Shown here in pieces: positions 4,601 to 5,017 of a stretch of DNA of 5,017 nt. Location of the stretch: the NCBI GenBank assembly GCA_018715545.1, contig DVLK01000097.1, positions 1 to 5,017 of the forward strand, read 5' to 3'. The notes beneath the pieces are model-generated. The model was given only the letters and a program-made list of their open reading frames with translations, searched no databases and was not told the origin of the DNA. This DNA is from Candidatus Caccovivens faecavium. Lineage in GTDB: Bacteria; Bacillota; Clostridia; Christensenellales; UBA1242. Within the stretch, counting starts at the first letter, position 1. Each line of letters starts with the position of its first letter. The translations under genes were made by a program, and so were the position numbers.

Positions 4601-4629
4601 TCATATTTCGACAAATTCTCTCATATTTT
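4601..4629 (+). promoter_or_regulatory. Putative sigma-E promoter of spoIIID
   Basis: TCATATT (4601-4607) matches the sigma-E -35 (KMATATT). After 14 bp, CATATTTT (4622-4629) matches the -10 (CATACAnT) at the conserved CATA and final T. A start near 4636 would put the ribosome binding site GGGAGG (4636-4641) at the extreme 5' end of the message. Mother-cell sigma-E control of spoIIID is established in B. subtilis. Confidence 0.55.
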
Positions 4630-4649
4630 TTATATGGGAGGATTTTTTT

Positions 4650-4916
4650 ATGAAGCCTTATATAGTAAGTCGAACACGAGAACTTGGAGAGTATGTTTTA
4701 AAGACGCATGATACGATAAGAGAAAGTGCAAAAAAGTTTCATCTCTCTAAAAGTACTGTTCACTATGACCTTTCCATTAGATTGAAAAAGGTAGATTATA
4801 TTTTGTATGAAAAGATAAAGAAGATACTTGACAAGCACTTTGAAGAAAAACATATTCGAGGAGGTGAGTCAACGCGAAAAAAGTTTGAAGAAAAAAGGCT
4901 TTTGAAAGATGCTTAG
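4650..4916 (+). CDS. spoIIID: SpoIIID, mother-cell sporulation transcription regulator
   Basis: This 88-residue DNA-binding protein is close in length to the B. subtilis protein (93 aa) and recognisable along its whole length: the YI..RT...G.Y. start, a helix-turn-helix at about 23-45 with the signature LSKSTVHYDLSIRL (32-45), and the IRGGESTRKKF segment (69-79) that matches the family's HLRGGEAT region. A basic C-terminal part follows, as in the family, where it contributes to DNA binding. SpoIIID is made in the mother cell under sigma-E, activates or represses many sigma-E genes and helps make sigma-K. The start at 4650 has GGGAGG 8 nt upstream. A sigma-E-like promoter and possible SpoIIID sites lie just before it, and an AT-rich hairpin region follows. 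In many Firmicutes mreB/mbl comes next, but the window ends first. Confidence 0.96.
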   Translation: MKPYIVSRTRELGEYVLKTHDTIRESAKKFHLSKSTVHYDLSIRLKKVDYILYEKIKKILDKHFEEKHIRGGESTRKKFEEKRLLKDA

Positions 4917-4976
4917 TTAATCGAATTGTATTTATCAAAGTGACATAAAATTTAATAAAAATAAAAAATAATAAAA

Positions 4977-5017
4977 AATAGCCAAAAATTTAAATTTTTT
5001 ATTAAAAATAAGCTATT
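4977..5017 (+). terminator. Possible terminator after spoIIID, cut by the window end
   Basis: AATAGC (4977-4982) and GCTATT (5012-5017) are inverted copies, and the perfect palindrome AAAAATTTAAATTTTT (4984-4999) lies between them. The right arm touches the window edge, so the stem and any T-tract cannot be assessed. Confidence 0.35.

Noticed and set aside
4953..5010. A replication origin or AT-rich repeat array after spoIIID
   Set aside because: The A-runs are irregular, with no DnaA-box pattern and no regular repeat unit; generic AT-rich intergenic sequence with a possible terminator explains it better.

Overview
The window comes from an AT-rich, endospore-forming Firmicute, most likely an uncultured Clostridia-type lineage. 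The evidence is the low GC content, Gram-positive intrinsic terminators, strong GGAGG-type ribosome binding sites on several genes, a clear SpoIIID regulator, and an M23/LytM protein of the SpoIIQ type two genes upstream of it. All recognised genes are on the + strand. The reverse-strand ORFs look like shadows. No mobile element, CRISPR array, tRNA or rRNA was seen.

Layout. (1) Positions 1-533 are the 3' part of an extracytoplasmic foldase-like (PpiC/SurA/PrsA-type) protein. (2) Positions 534-641 are a compact control region: a near-consensus promoter whose spacer is filled by an inverted repeat, an intrinsic terminator, and a second promoter nested in that terminator that would give an almost leaderless transcript of the next gene. 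(3) Positions 642-2030 encode an LPG-synthase-TM/YbhN-type flippase-like membrane protein with a charged N-terminal tail. (4) Positions 2056-2974 hold two unrecognised membrane-anchored proteins. The first has its start codon inside a perfect hairpin. A strong terminator follows the pair. (5) Positions 3065-3517 encode a small exported protein whose C-terminus resembles YwmB. (6) Positions 3583-4143 encode a compact SpoIIQ-like LytM/M23 protein that keeps its zinc ligands but lacks both catalytic histidines. A terminator follows. (7) Positions 4144-4359 are a regulatory intergenic region with a spaced inverted repeat and a perfect 16-bp palindrome over the probable -10 of the next gene. (8) Positions 4360-4590 encode acyl carrier protein. 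(9) Positions 4650-4916 encode SpoIIID behind a good match to a sigma-E promoter and a possible SpoIIID autoregulatory site.

How it fits together. The right half looks like a rearranged version of the Firmicute neighbourhood that in Bacillus includes ywmB, murAA, spoIID and spoIIQ, with spoIIID not far away. Here murA and spoIID are absent between the YwmB-like and SpoIIQ-like genes, and acpP sits between the SpoIIQ-like gene and spoIIID. The left half is cell-envelope biology: a foldase, a lipid flippase-like protein and two small anchored proteins of unknown role. I do not see a clear new defence or mobile system. The most unusual signals are regulatory (hairpins and palindromes overlapping promoters and starts), together with the two unrecognised envelope proteins.
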